23,464 nt of DNA, taken from positions 1 to 23,464 of the forward strand of contig ADNK01003335.1 of NCBI GenBank assembly GCA_000320545.1. The letters are read 5' to 3'. Made by a program: the position numbers and the translations under genes. The DNA comes from Bigelowiella natans CCMP2755. Lineage: Eukaryota > Cercozoa > Chlorarachniophyceae. The notes beneath the pieces were generated by a model. It saw nothing but the letters and a program-made list of their open reading frames with translations, was not told the DNA's origin and did not search any database. Of the stretch, positions 9,926-20,500 are shown in pieces (within the stretch, counting starts at the first letter, position 1; each line of letters starts with the position of its first letter).

Positions 9926-12632
9926 CTACCTTTGGCAAGGCTGCTTTTTCGCCATACTAATATCAGAAACTGCTTCTATAACCGTAGCAATTAATGGAGT
10001 TGACGCAGCGGATGAAGATGATGGTGTAGTTGTGCTAGGAGTAGCAGTGGTAGTAGTAGTAGTTTGGGGGGGGGATGTGTTGGTGAACTCAAGAGGTAAC
10101 CCCACCATACGCTGTTTCTTTTTCAATGTAGATAGAAAGGCACTCTTCCTTCCAACGATACCATGTGTTCGTGTTTTAGCCCCAGAATAACTGCAATATT
10201 TTCACAAAGTATTATTATAAAATAAACAAAAGCTACTGCTGTTGCTTAGGCCATATTAGGTAGGGCCGTCTACTACTTATTATTAGCTGCTACGAAGTTG
10301 GTGTTAGCGTACGTAGCACTAAATACATATCGTTGCTGCTGTCTGTCATAGTAGGGTTATCACTCGGCATTATTTATAAATATCTTAGGTCTCCATATCA
10401 TTAATATCTTACGTCTCCATATCATTAATACCATCTATCCTATCATCATAATACCGACCGTGTGCTACGATGGCCCGTTTGTTTTTCCAGTTCGTCTTTA
10501 AAAGCTTCATCGTCCATAGAAACATAACCGACAGGGTCACAGTACTGGTGAAACTCCTTATTGGCAAAGAAGGCTCGATACCCACCGCGCATTACATGTA
10601 CTTCTTCAACATCGAGATAAGGATAACAGTGAGCATTTGCTTCACGATCAAGAGCACGAAAGTACTTGCACAGCTCCGGGCCTCTGATTAGTGTCATCAT
10701 CATGTTATGATGACAATAATGGTGATAATATGATAATCTTGATGAGTTTAACTTGACAATAGGTATTGCAGTAACAAAACAAAATTACTGTGGATGATGT
10801 CGTTTATCATTGGTCAAAATAGTAATGATTTTGATAATAAACATCATCATTAATAGCATCGTTCATATTTTTCCTTCCCCCTCTTTGTCTTCTTTCTTTT
10901 TCGTAGGCATCATCATCACTTTTATCATGATAATCGTTAGTATCATCATATCATTAATAGCCTCCTGCATGTGCAGACGACGGCTGGAGAAACACATTTT
11001 AGAAAGTGCGCTGCAACTTTCGTTACATACAAAAAACATAGTTTTGTGAAAAGAGTAGTACAATATTCACAGCAGACTTTGTGAAGATTATCATCATACC
11101 GATGCTGTGAATATTCGCAATGGAAGATAATTGCACGGCGCCCGTTCTTTTCCTGCCGATTTTTATGGATTTGATCAAAATACCTATCAATATCCATACA
11201 AAGATAAATGAAGCTACTTCCAAGATATTATATATGTTAATGTTTAATATATTTATATCTACTATGTATGTTAATATTTAAATTTTATATGTATAAAAAA
11301 AAGTCAAATATAACTCCAATAATTTCTATCTACTGTTCACATTTATTCTACCAATTTGCATACTTTTTTATATATTTCTTCTGATTTAAGTTGAGAGCGC
11401 CTTTAATGTGACCCCCTTCGTACTCATACCAATAACGGCAATCTATGATTACAAATTCCGAGAAATCTGCTCGAAACTTCCCTTCGATAAAAGCTGTTAC
11501 CTTGCAAACATAAAATGAGCAAGCAAAAGAGTGTTGTAATAGGAAGAATGAATGCTGCTCACGATAAACGAATGCTGACACCGTCTCTATGAATAATATC
11601 GCTGCTGTGTTTATCTTCCTTCGCTAATATCACCCTGTAAGCAGGCATTGGTTGTATATATACTGCTGTGCCGTTGATAGTGATGATGAGAAGAGTGGGA
11701 GAAAGGGAAGGTTGGGGACACGAATATATGTATTACACTTTCAGGTGATATCTGAGAGGTATAATTGGAGTATCCACAGGTAGGCAACAAAGAAGAGGAA
11801 GGTGAAGAAGAAATGCTACGTAATATTCCAGAAGTTTCACAGTGAAGATGACATCTTGCGATTGAGTTTCTCTCCTTTTTGTTGTTGTCAAGAAGTTCCT
11901 GCTGTGATATTTGATCGTGGTGATTCTTTGTCTTACTTGTCTCAATGGCCATGAGTATTCCTACTTTATCATCATGATGATGATGATGATGACTACTGTG
12001 ACTATTATCGAAGCTGCTTTTGTATACCAATCCACCATCCTCTTTTTCTTCATTGTTATCGCCTTTCCCTTCGTCCAAAATTTTCCCTTTTCGATGGTCC
12101 AGAGAAGTAGCATTGTTAGCTCTTCTGCTGGTACCATCACTGATACAATAAGAGAAGGCATTGTTCGATGAAAACGAACCCAAGATCATACTTCTGGTCT
12201 TCCGCTTCGATCCACAGGAGGAGGAGGAGGAGGAGGAGGAGGAGGAGGAGGAGGAATCGCTTTTCAACCGTTGTACTAAGATAATAATGATGATAGTTAT
12301 GATGTTTTCAACCGTTGTGCTAAGATAATAATGATGATAGTTATGATGTTTTCAACCGTTGAAGTAAGATCATAAAGATGATAATAATGATTATTCATGT
12401 AGAATGGCTATTATGATATGATGCTGATGGAATAAAAGGCAAATAAGGTATCTTCGCACTGTTTTCTTCTTCGATTCTTTTCTGACTGAGGCAGATGAAT
12501 ACCTCGATTAGGTATTGGAAAATATTTTCGCAAGCTGTGATTTGCATATCCATAGGATGAGGGAGGAGGGCCCTTATTTTTGTTATTACTCCTCATTTTC
12601 TTCTCCACTTCTTCTTCGATAACGATTTCCAT
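9926..12632 (-). CDS. Cdc25-type dual-specificity phosphatase (M-phase inducer)
   Basis: It removes the inhibitory Thr/Tyr phosphates from cyclin-dependent kinase to trigger mitosis. Six exons on the minus strand fit in frame to give 459 residues: 12632-12503, 12275-11737, 11500-11364, 11183-11100, 10683-10459 and 10190-9926. The N-terminal half (1-223) is Ser, His, Asn and acid rich, typical of the regulatory region. The rhodanese-type catalytic domain follows: ISPES then VTAFIEGKF (about 219-232), [19 protein letters not shown] (about 239-257), and the phosphatase loop HCEYSQHR with catalytic Cys291 and Arg297. Then come [16 protein letters not shown] and the family motifs [24 protein letters not shown], and a C-terminal [12 protein letters not shown] that resembles the Cdc25 tail. 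The catalytic core is complete. Start: ATG 12632 has an in-frame TAA just upstream. Less certain are exon 1/2 (acceptor duplicated in a 44-bp repeat) and the last donor (CG|GTCGGT, weak). If the last intron is not removed, translation stops at 10446 with the core intact. Confidence 0.9.
10380..10435. repeat. 24-bp tandem duplication in the last Cdc25 intron
   Basis: TATCTTA(G/C)GTCTCCATATCATTAA occurs twice in direct succession. It lies just beyond the exon 5 donor. Confidence 0.8.
12219..12255. repeat. (GAG)n microsatellite encoding poly-Ser in Cdc25
   Basis: A triplet run on the plus strand reads as TCC codons on the minus strand, giving about 13 consecutive Ser near the start of Cdc25 exon 2. 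A slippage-prone coding repeat. A related (ATG)n run at about 11972-11995 gives a poly-His segment. Confidence 0.9.
12261..12386 (-). repeat. 44-bp triplication carrying a 3' splice site
   Basis: A 44-bp unit beginning TTTTCAACCGTTGT on the plus strand is repeated at 12261, 12305 and (degenerate) 12349. On the minus strand each of the first two copies carries TTATTATCTTAG|, so the Cdc25 exon 2 acceptor exists in duplicate. The third copy has lost its AG. Use of the second acceptor would need a different donor phase: the copy at 12276 fits donor CGAG|GTATTC (12503), and the copy at about 12320 fits CA|GTGCGA. Confidence 0.85.
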
Positions 12633-12850
12633 TTCCCGTTATCGCGAGTCGAATAGGTAGCAGCGAACACAAAAGAAGATGCGTTATCCAGCCAGCCTAT
12701 CACTCAGCCAGAATACTGAAGATGTTCTGTTTACAACCAATAGCGAGACTAAATCAAAATATGAAGGAAACCGTGTTGCTGCTTATCATATTTTTCGCCA
12801 TATTTTCCATCCTTGCTTATGATAATTAATTATTATATGTTCGTCGTGCG

Positions 12851-13447
12851 TTAGTTTTCTTCCAAAATTGCGGCGTGAGAAGCACAGCATTTTATACATG
12901 TATTGGGATTGGCCAAGGGGAGGGGATCTTCATTTGCGGATCCAAAGCTTCGGTTCATTTGCGGATCCAAAGCTTCGGTGTTCGTCCTTTTTGAAGAATT
13001 GAAAGGAGAATTATTGGCTACGACTACATTTTATTGAAGTCTTAGTAGGAATTACCAACATCCATGTCCAACTTGATCATTTCTATGAGATAATGATGAC
13101 AATGTGACATAAAAATAAGACATAATTGTTATACGACTCGTATGTGCTACAGAGGAGGATTCGGTATTTCTTCGTAGTATTCACATGTACGACAATATGA
13201 TTTTATTATAAACTCCTAGAACTGTTAATTCTTTAATTCTTACGGGGTCTTCATCCTCCTCCTTATGAATTATTATTATTCCAATAACTGCAACTACCTC
13301 TCTCTGTAATAACAAACAGGACGGGGGGTGAGAAGAAGAAGAAGAAGAAGGGAGATCGTCGATCTTACGGCGGCTGCTAGAAATACTACCACTACTACTA
13401 CTCTTAGGTGCGTCTTGTAGTGTCGATGATTCAACAGATACATTCAT
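12851..13447 (-). CDS. Possible small zinc-binding protein, 125 residues
   Basis: Four frame-compatible exons: 13447-13298, 13215-13151, 13082-13056 and 12986-12851 (TAA). Residues 1-50 are Ser-rich and disordered. Then come IIKSYCRTCEYYEEIPNPP, a short NDQVGHGCW exon, and a C-terminal exon with DPLPLANPNTCIKCCASHAAI. CxxC pairs separated by about 50 residues, with C-R-x-C-x-Y-x-E-E and D-P-x-P before the second pair, recall the two zinc ribbons of RNA polymerase subunit Rpb9. But the N-terminal CxxC of ribbon 1 and the C-terminal half of ribbon 2 are missing. So this may be an unrelated zinc protein, a truncated paralogue or a pseudogene. It lies about 220 bp upstream of Cdc25 on the same strand. 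An exact 25-bp duplication inside exon 4 changes the reading frame. Confidence 0.35.
12929..12978. repeat. Exact 25-bp tandem duplication in a predicted exon
   Basis: TTCATTTGCGGATCCAAAGC plus five more bases occurs twice without a mismatch. The unit is not a multiple of three, so the two copies are read in different frames in the overlapping minus-strand gene. This implies a recent event or an assembly artefact. Confidence 0.9.
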
Positions 13448-13710
13448 CCTCTGATCTAGCTAGGTGTGCAGCTGGAGGTAATTGGAACACAAACAGCTGT
13501 TTGCAGGGGCTAGTTAGTTAATCAGCTGAAGAGTGTTATAAAAGCGACAAAATGATGCATGTCCTAATCCTCTTGAACCATCACCCTTATTCCCAGAACT
13601 AAAAGGAGCAAGAGAGCAAACAATTCAACCTGGGACAACGCCTGTGTCTCCTCCGTTTGTCGGCATTGGGTGTGGAAAGCACTAGTTGAGAAAGGCATCT
13701 TCATACACTG
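13448..13710. promoter_or_regulatory. Divergent intergenic region, probable bidirectional promoter
   Basis: These 263 bp separate the start codons of the minus-strand small gene (13447) and the plus-strand TMEM17-like gene (13711). It has CTAGCTAG and AGCTG motifs near 13457-13530 and GTTATAAAAG (TATA-like, 13534-13543). The promoter role is inferred from gene orientation only. Confidence 0.45.
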
Positions 13711-14487
13711 ATGATGAGGAGAAGACGCGTCGTTGGTGTGAGTACTGGTGTATCATCATCATCATCACCACCATTTGGAGCAGCAGCAGGAGTAGGTAAA
13801 ATATTTGGTTCTACAACGGCAGCTGCTAGAAATGGGAGAAGGGGGAGGAGAGGGAGGGAGAGAAGTGATGTGAACAACGCAGCAACGATAACAGGATTGC
13901 GCCAAGGTACGTACTACATGCAGTAATTTTGAATCAATTGACAGCTACTACCGATTAATATGTTATTTGTCTATCGATGATGCACATGTTAAATAGTTTG
14001 TGAAAAGCTAGTTGAAAAACTGGGAGGGTAACAACAAAAACCATATGCTTTTCATTTTTATACTTACCTACACTATAGGTAAGCAGGTCATATCATCAGC
14101 CAGGCTACAAATGCTTCTCCATCTCAACTTTTACTTCAGCGTTGTTCGATCGGTCCTGACAGCTCTTGTAATTAGATATAAGGTCGTCCCTACTGTGTTG
14201 AGTTTCTGCTTCCTGACACACATGATTCTAACATTAGAGGGGATGGACGCATACACTACTAGCACTGAAACCTTATGGATACTACTACTATTATTACTAC
14301 TAATACTACTACTGCTACTACTACTACTACTACTACTACTACTTTCTCACCACCACCACCACCACCACCACTTGTAGAGTGTAAATGACCATCTCGACCC
14401 AGTGGGGGCAGCGTTTTTAACGGTTTGGTCTATCAATGAGATGATTCGCTTGTACTTGGGATACGTTGCTAATTTAAAGGAGAAGGT

Positions 14488-14522
<35 letters not shown>

Positions 14523-14962
14523 CAGCATCATACATACAACTACATGTGTGCATTGGGGGGGGGGACAGAAATTCATAAATGGTGTTTCTTATCATTTACA
14601 GGTTCCACATTTTGCTGGTTTCTTCTTCCTCACAGTCCTTCAGTTAGTGTTCATAATGTAATACAATAAGGAATGTTGATGCTGCTGTTTTCGGATATTG
14701 TTTCATTCATACAAAGGGTATTAGCAATAGATGATGATGATGATGAATCATTCATACAATGGGTATCAGCATTAGATGATGATGATGATGATGATGAATC
14801 AAGTACCTGCTGCTGCTGCTGCTGCTGCTGCTGCATATATTTTGGCGCTGACTTATTATCATTGCAGATACCAAATGGGATTTCAAGGCAAACGCCTTCC
14901 AATTGATGTTATTCTTGGAATTTGCGATTGCATATTTATTGTGGGTGAGGTAATCATCACTG

Positions 14963-15055
<93 letters not shown>

Positions 15056-15716
15056 GTATATAAGCCATTGCATCGTTTGAATACAACTAGTTCATATTAA
15101 ACTTAAAATAATACCTTTTGAATGACACCTCTATATATATATATATATATATATATATTTCTCTATTTCTCCCTTCCCCTTCCTTTATTTGTGCGTGGGT
15201 GATGAAACGCGTGATTCATATTCTTTTCCTTGCCATTCCGAATAAAGTTATATATTTGAACATGGTCATTATGTTTTGTTCTTCCCTGATTTTAACTGAA
15301 ATATTACTTTCATAAACTCTCTCCTTGGTCTCCTATCGTTGACGAAATTAAACATAATCTTCTAGTGTTTGATAGCATATACTACCATGAGGGCAGTAAT
15401 TGAAAATAAGACTGCTCGATTTGACGTGGAATTAAAGGTGGTAATTTTTACAATGTACAACTTTCAAATTAGTAGCACTTGTGAAGTCATTATTGCTACT
15501 TTCGAATAACAACAAACATAGGCTTTTTTGGATGATGATGATGATGGTGATGACGACGACGATGATGACGACGATTACGATGAGGATGACAATTTTAGTA
15601 AGGATCCCGCAGCAGAAGCAGGGGAACCAAGGAGGCCTTCAGCTAATGCTATCATTACCCCTTCTTCGCTTGCAAATCGCCGAAAACAAAAGCTTGGCAA
15701 GACAAGAGTTTTTTAA
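13711..15716 (+). CDS. TMEM17: TMEM17-like ciliary transition-zone membrane protein
   Basis: TMEM17 is a four-pass protein of the MKS/B9 complex at the base of the cilium, where it helps gate membrane proteins. Seven exons join in frame to 271 residues: 13711-13906, 14079-14182, 14378-14485, 14602-14657, 14868-14949, 15366-15440 and 15522-15716. Residues 1-65 are basic and low complexity. The conserved core then runs ISSARLQMLLHLNFYFS (TM1 start), FLTVWSINEMIRLYLGYVAN with the family signature RLYLGYxxNLxEK (about 124-136), VPHFAGFFFLTVLQLVFI (TM3), LPIDVILGICDCIFIVGE (TM4), and MRAVIENKTARFDVEL. This matches the order and spacing of vertebrate TMEM17. The last exon adds an Asp run, then a basic tail; human TMEM17 lacks an Asp run of this length. 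Exon 6 could end at 15437 instead of 15440. Introns are filled with (TAC)n, (TAG)n, (CTG)n and a long (TA)n. It implies the organism makes cilia. Confidence 0.88.
14276..14371. repeat. (CTA)n then (CAC)n tract ending at a 3' splice site
   Basis: Triplet repeats fill the 3' half of TMEM17 intron 2. The CAC run ends six bases before the acceptor CTTGTAG (14371-14377), apparently standing in for an ordinary pyrimidine tract. Confidence 0.85.
14487..14522. repeat. (TAG)n starting inside a 5' splice site
   Basis: TMEM17 intron 3 begins GTTAGTAGTAG and continues as a pure TAG repeat, so the donor consensus merges with the microsatellite. Confidence 0.9.
14732..14835. repeat. (GAT)n and (CTG)n microsatellites in intron 4
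   Basis: Two GATGAT runs sit in near-duplicate contexts (TCATTCATACAA.GGGTATcAGCA-TAGATGATG at about 14703 and 14747), followed by (CTG)n at about 14808-14834. Intronic in the TMEM17 model. Confidence 0.85.
14966..15051. repeat. Long (TA)n tract
   Basis: About 85 nt of perfect TA alternation in TMEM17 intron 5. A shorter TA run follows at about 15133-15158. Confidence 0.95.
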
Positions 15717-16837
15717 AGAGTAATTCCTTTTGTAGTAGCATAATCCTGACACTTACCGCTACAACTCTGAATATTTAGGATTATTGTCATTTGTATTCTG
15801 TTGTAGTTCATGTATGTATGAAACGGCCCAAAGCCAGCAGTTTTCCTTGGTAATCAGGCAATTATTATCACATTAAAATGTGGGCAGCAGCCATGTTTTG
15901 TAATCACAAGTAGTAGCACCCATACAACCTGCGCCACGTTATCGGCAGCAGACACTGTCTCGATCGATGTAGGTAGTCTCTAGCTATGTCGTCAATTAAA
16001 AAATTGTCATAATCTATACGACATGCAATGTGCATGCAGAATCGCGCGCATCGGCTAGCAGCTAGTAGCATCTAGGCATGGCCGCAGCATTTCTGGACTA
16101 GCAGATTTCATTGGCAGCCATGCTAGCATGATGGCTCGTTCACATCACCACTGGACCATGCACATGATGATCAGATTAGCCACAGTTCTAGTGTTAGCTA
16201 GCTAGCTAAGGGGGCTATCCAAAATTCACAATTTAATGATTCATCATTCAGCACGACATGTGTCTCATCACAAGTCATGTGTAGCACACTACATGCTAGC
16301 ATGCCAATAATGCTAACTACCATGACAACCTTTTGGTCGCAAGTTGCAGCTGTAGCTATGTAGCTAATGTAGACACACTGAGATGGAGTTATGATCACAG
16401 ACACTGCATGACTAAGCGCACATAGCTAGCTAGCTAGATAGTAGATAGTCTGCTACACATGCAACATGCCACATCGCTTTGTTCGATCGATGATAGCAGC
16501 CTAGCTAGATGCTGGACTTGTAGCGAAATGTTGATTCGCGCATTGTGCATGCATGCTATACAGCTGCTTTTCAATAATAATAACGTTGAAATTAACGAAT
16601 TGTCATTTGCAGAGGGCGCATGTACATTTGCTAGTGTATTTGAGGAGGACTCACTCTGATGATGCCAAGTTTCCCACGACAACTGTCATCAAGTGCAGCG
16701 CAAAAACCTGCATGTAGTATGCGAAACATGAGAAAGAGATCATTAGAAATCATATTTTAGACTTAGAATGGTTTCAAAATGCCGCTTCATCCACCCGAAT
16801 TTTTCCGCCGTCTTCCACACACACTCATACTCTCATA
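15717..16837. other. Spacer with a second CTAG-rich island
   Basis: No gene seen. From about 15950 to 16560 the sequence is dense in CTAG, GCTAGC, CATGC and TGCATGC words, like the 3640-4520 and 8880-9640 stretches, and lacks microsatellites. Open frames here have no splice-site or protein-family support. Confidence 0.5.
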
Positions 16838-16937
<100 letters not shown>

Positions 16938-17186
16938 AATATATTTATGGTATTCAAAATTGAAGTGTAAATTTTATGTATATATCCATATTTATTTAAA
17001 TAAATGTTTGCTTACCCAATATATAATTTCATGACCACACAAAGTCTTCTGGAACTCCTTTGTCACCTAAATATTAGTATAAATTGTAGATGATCTGATC
17101 AGAGAGAACGGTAGTAGATTTATTAAATTTAATTCAATTGTAATACCTTCATTGAAAACTTAGGAACTAATGCGTAGAATATCCCT

Positions 17187-17491
17187 TCAGCAAGGATAAA
17201 CTAACATATAATGATTATTTCCTATTGTTATGCTTTTCTTACAGCAAAGATTTATGATCATTGAAAAGCAGGTAATCAAAAACAGTATACCGATTCTTGA
17301 TTCAAGATCTATGTACAAGGACATTGCTACCTGAAATACTTCAACAACGAATATCACGGCTAGACCCAGCAATATTACTTCACTCCTAATGGATACATAT
17401 GCATATGATGAGTAGACTAAACAACAAACCAAATCATATATTACACACATATAGTCGGGTGGAAGTGTATGTGGGGCTGTGTATAAGGGGT

Positions 17492-17537
<46 letters not shown>

Positions 17538-18070
17538 GATGTTTCAGTTTCGAGCACAAACAGCAGCAGAATATTTACTTCACGCCAGCTTTGTATCCAG
17601 AAACAGTAGGAAATCTAAAAGATAGTAATGCCATATGGGATTTATTTTTGTATCCAGAAACAGTAGGAAATCTAAAAGATGATAATGGCATATATATAGG
17701 ATTGGTTTACTCTATGGTTGATCATTAAATATCACCATTCCGAACACAAAGAACGGTGGTCTATATAAAGATAGTGCTTTCATCAAGACATTACAACAAA
17801 CACATATTTTTGTCTCCTTTCATGTGCTTTTCTTTAAAGTTCCCAAGGGCTCACTGCTGGTACTCCTACTACTATTACTACTACTACTACTACTTAAACC
17901 ACCTTTTAGTTGCGTGGGCATGGGTGATGGAGTGGAGAGGAAAACACTGCAGATATGATGATAAAATACAACAGCTTCTTATTCAATGATGATGATAATA
18001 TTATGTATGCGGAATATTCGATAATAGCACAACAAAGATAGTGCTGAAAATAAGTGTGTGTGTGTGTGTG

Positions 18071-18128
<58 letters not shown>

Positions 18129-18777
18129 TACTGATCTCATTTATTAGATAAAAATTAGATAATTCTATCTAAAACACATGCAAAAGGCGTCATGAATTTC
18201 CTTCAATTAAACATTTAAAGTACTACTATGCACAAAGTGAAGAATTGCGTGAGTCCTTTCAGTAGAAATGTATGATATCGCCTCCTTTGCACCGACTAGT
18301 TGTTGAATACGGATGGAGGGGGAAAGGATAATAATATAACGAAGTTAGAGGAAATCAATTAGGGAACAACTCAGTAGTTTGTTCTATCACTATGTACCAT
18401 CAGCGCATTTTATAATCTATAAGCACTAACATTTGTCTACTTGTAAAAACACTTATTTTTTATCATATATTTTACTGCTTTTATTCAAGAGAGTGAATTA
18501 TGATAATTATATTATTATCATTATTATACGATTATAAGATGGTTGGCAGACACCTATATACTACTACTACTACTACTACTGCTACTACTGCTACCTCATA
18601 GTCTATATCAGTCTCCAACTTAGGAAATATACATCCCACCAGCATAGGTAATGCCTAATAATCAATGTGGTTGGAGGTATAAGGGGAGGGGGAGAAGGAA
18701 GAATAGAAAAGAGAGAGAGAGGTGGAGGTCAATCAATATGGAAGGAACAAGAGATGTACATCACATCAACTTCCATT

Positions 18778-18818
<41 letters not shown>

Positions 18819-19280
18819 ATTATAGCTCTATTTCCATTATTGACTCATTTAGACCAGATTGATGTGATTATGTGTGATATGCTATCATCGTCATCATCAT
18901 TGTTAATCATCATCATCATATATGTCTGTCTGTCGCACATGTCCTAGCCGTTTCTCAAAGTCGATAAATCCACGAATAATACCCCCAACCTTCCATTGAT
19001 AACGATGATTATGGTGGGGGAGGAGGAGGATGAGGAGGAAAGATATTAAGAGTAAAATGATTGTAATTTTATCATCATCATCATAAGCATCATCATCTCA
19101 TATCTAATATATAAATAATACAATAAACTTACCGAGAAAACTAAGCTAAATAACCCAGAAATAAGGGCAAGAATTACGATCTGATCCACGCTTCCAACAC
19201 TGATTGATGATGATGGTTATGATGATGATGATGATAATGATGATGACGGTGATGAGGAGGAGGAGGATAAGAGAAAATAG

Positions 19281-19345
<65 letters not shown>

Positions 19346-19727
19346 AGATAAATAAACAAGAAAATAGCTTCACATGAATAAAATCCAATGATTGATATAC
19401 TTGTAGTATCATCATCATCATCATCATATTTAAGAGCTGCTGCTACCACCACAGTGTACCACAATCTAATCAACATGATAGTAGTAGTAGTAGTGCAATT
19501 ATCTATCTATAACCTTAAATAAAGAGTGCGATGGAACATACTCCATATCAAGCTTCAAACACAAAATCAATGATGGTGATGATGATGATGATGATGATGA
19601 TGATGCTACTACTACCATGATGTGAACAACACTACTACTAATCAAACTTACTCGCAGCCAAACGACGCGTAAAGCACCCACCATTTTTCCCGCACAGTGG
19701 TATTCTAAGATGTGTTTATAATATGTC

Positions 19728-19762
<35 letters not shown>

Positions 19763-20467
19763 CAAGCAAAATAAGAAGAGATATCATCAGTAGTACGTAG
19801 TATTATCGAATCAGATTTACAAAGTAACACTTGTAGTACTACCACTACTTACTTGCTACTACACCTTTTAGCTGCTGCAATAGTAGTTTTAAACCACGAC
19901 AACCTACCTTTTGGAGTATTTGTTGGAATAACACCCCTTTTCTACGATGTTTTCCCTTCTTCCTCGCCATTTCACGATGCATTGTCGCTAAGAAGAAAAA
20001 GAGAATAAACCATTATATCAAATAAAACGAAGTTAATGATAATGACGAAAACAAATGAGAAATAGGCGATAGCAGAGGCATGATGAGAGAACATTAGGCT
20101 GGTGGAAGAATATATCTTATGCTATTATCAAAGATAGTTAGTCACAGGACTACACTGCTACTACCTACCCTTCCCCCTGTTATTTTCTCTAACGAGTATT
20201 ACACGCTCACACACACATGCACGAATAAAAGAGAATAATAATACATTAGATGATAAATAGCTGTTGTAGTAGCAGCCGCAGCAGCAGTAGTAGTAGCATT
20301 GCACATCTCCAAAAGAGAAGGAGGTAGTGGTGTCTCTTGACAAGCATTTATTTAGCTGACGGGATACTTACTTGATTTGACGTCGCCTGGCTTTTGGATC
20401 TTTTTGCTACAAATTATACAATGACAGTGATGATGTTGGTGATAAGGTTGATGCTGATAAAGATGAT

Positions 20468-20500
<33 letters not shown>

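Noticed and set aside
14673-14906. Frames with poly-Asp, poly-Cys, poly-Gln or poly-Tyr/Ile runs
   Set aside because: They are translations of GAT, CTG and TA microsatellites in TMEM17 introns.
17399-17728. Plus-strand 109-codon frame with a repeated LYPETVGNLKD segment
   Set aside because: It starts in a (GA)n tract and lies in an intron of the minus-strand model. The in-frame repeat follows from a 57-bp duplication being a multiple of three.
17331-17946. TMEM216 as a firm name for the minus-strand membrane protein
   Set aside because: The last hydrophobic exons resemble TMEM216, but the diagnostic RxxxGxxGN loop after TM2 is absent; TMEM237 is about as likely.
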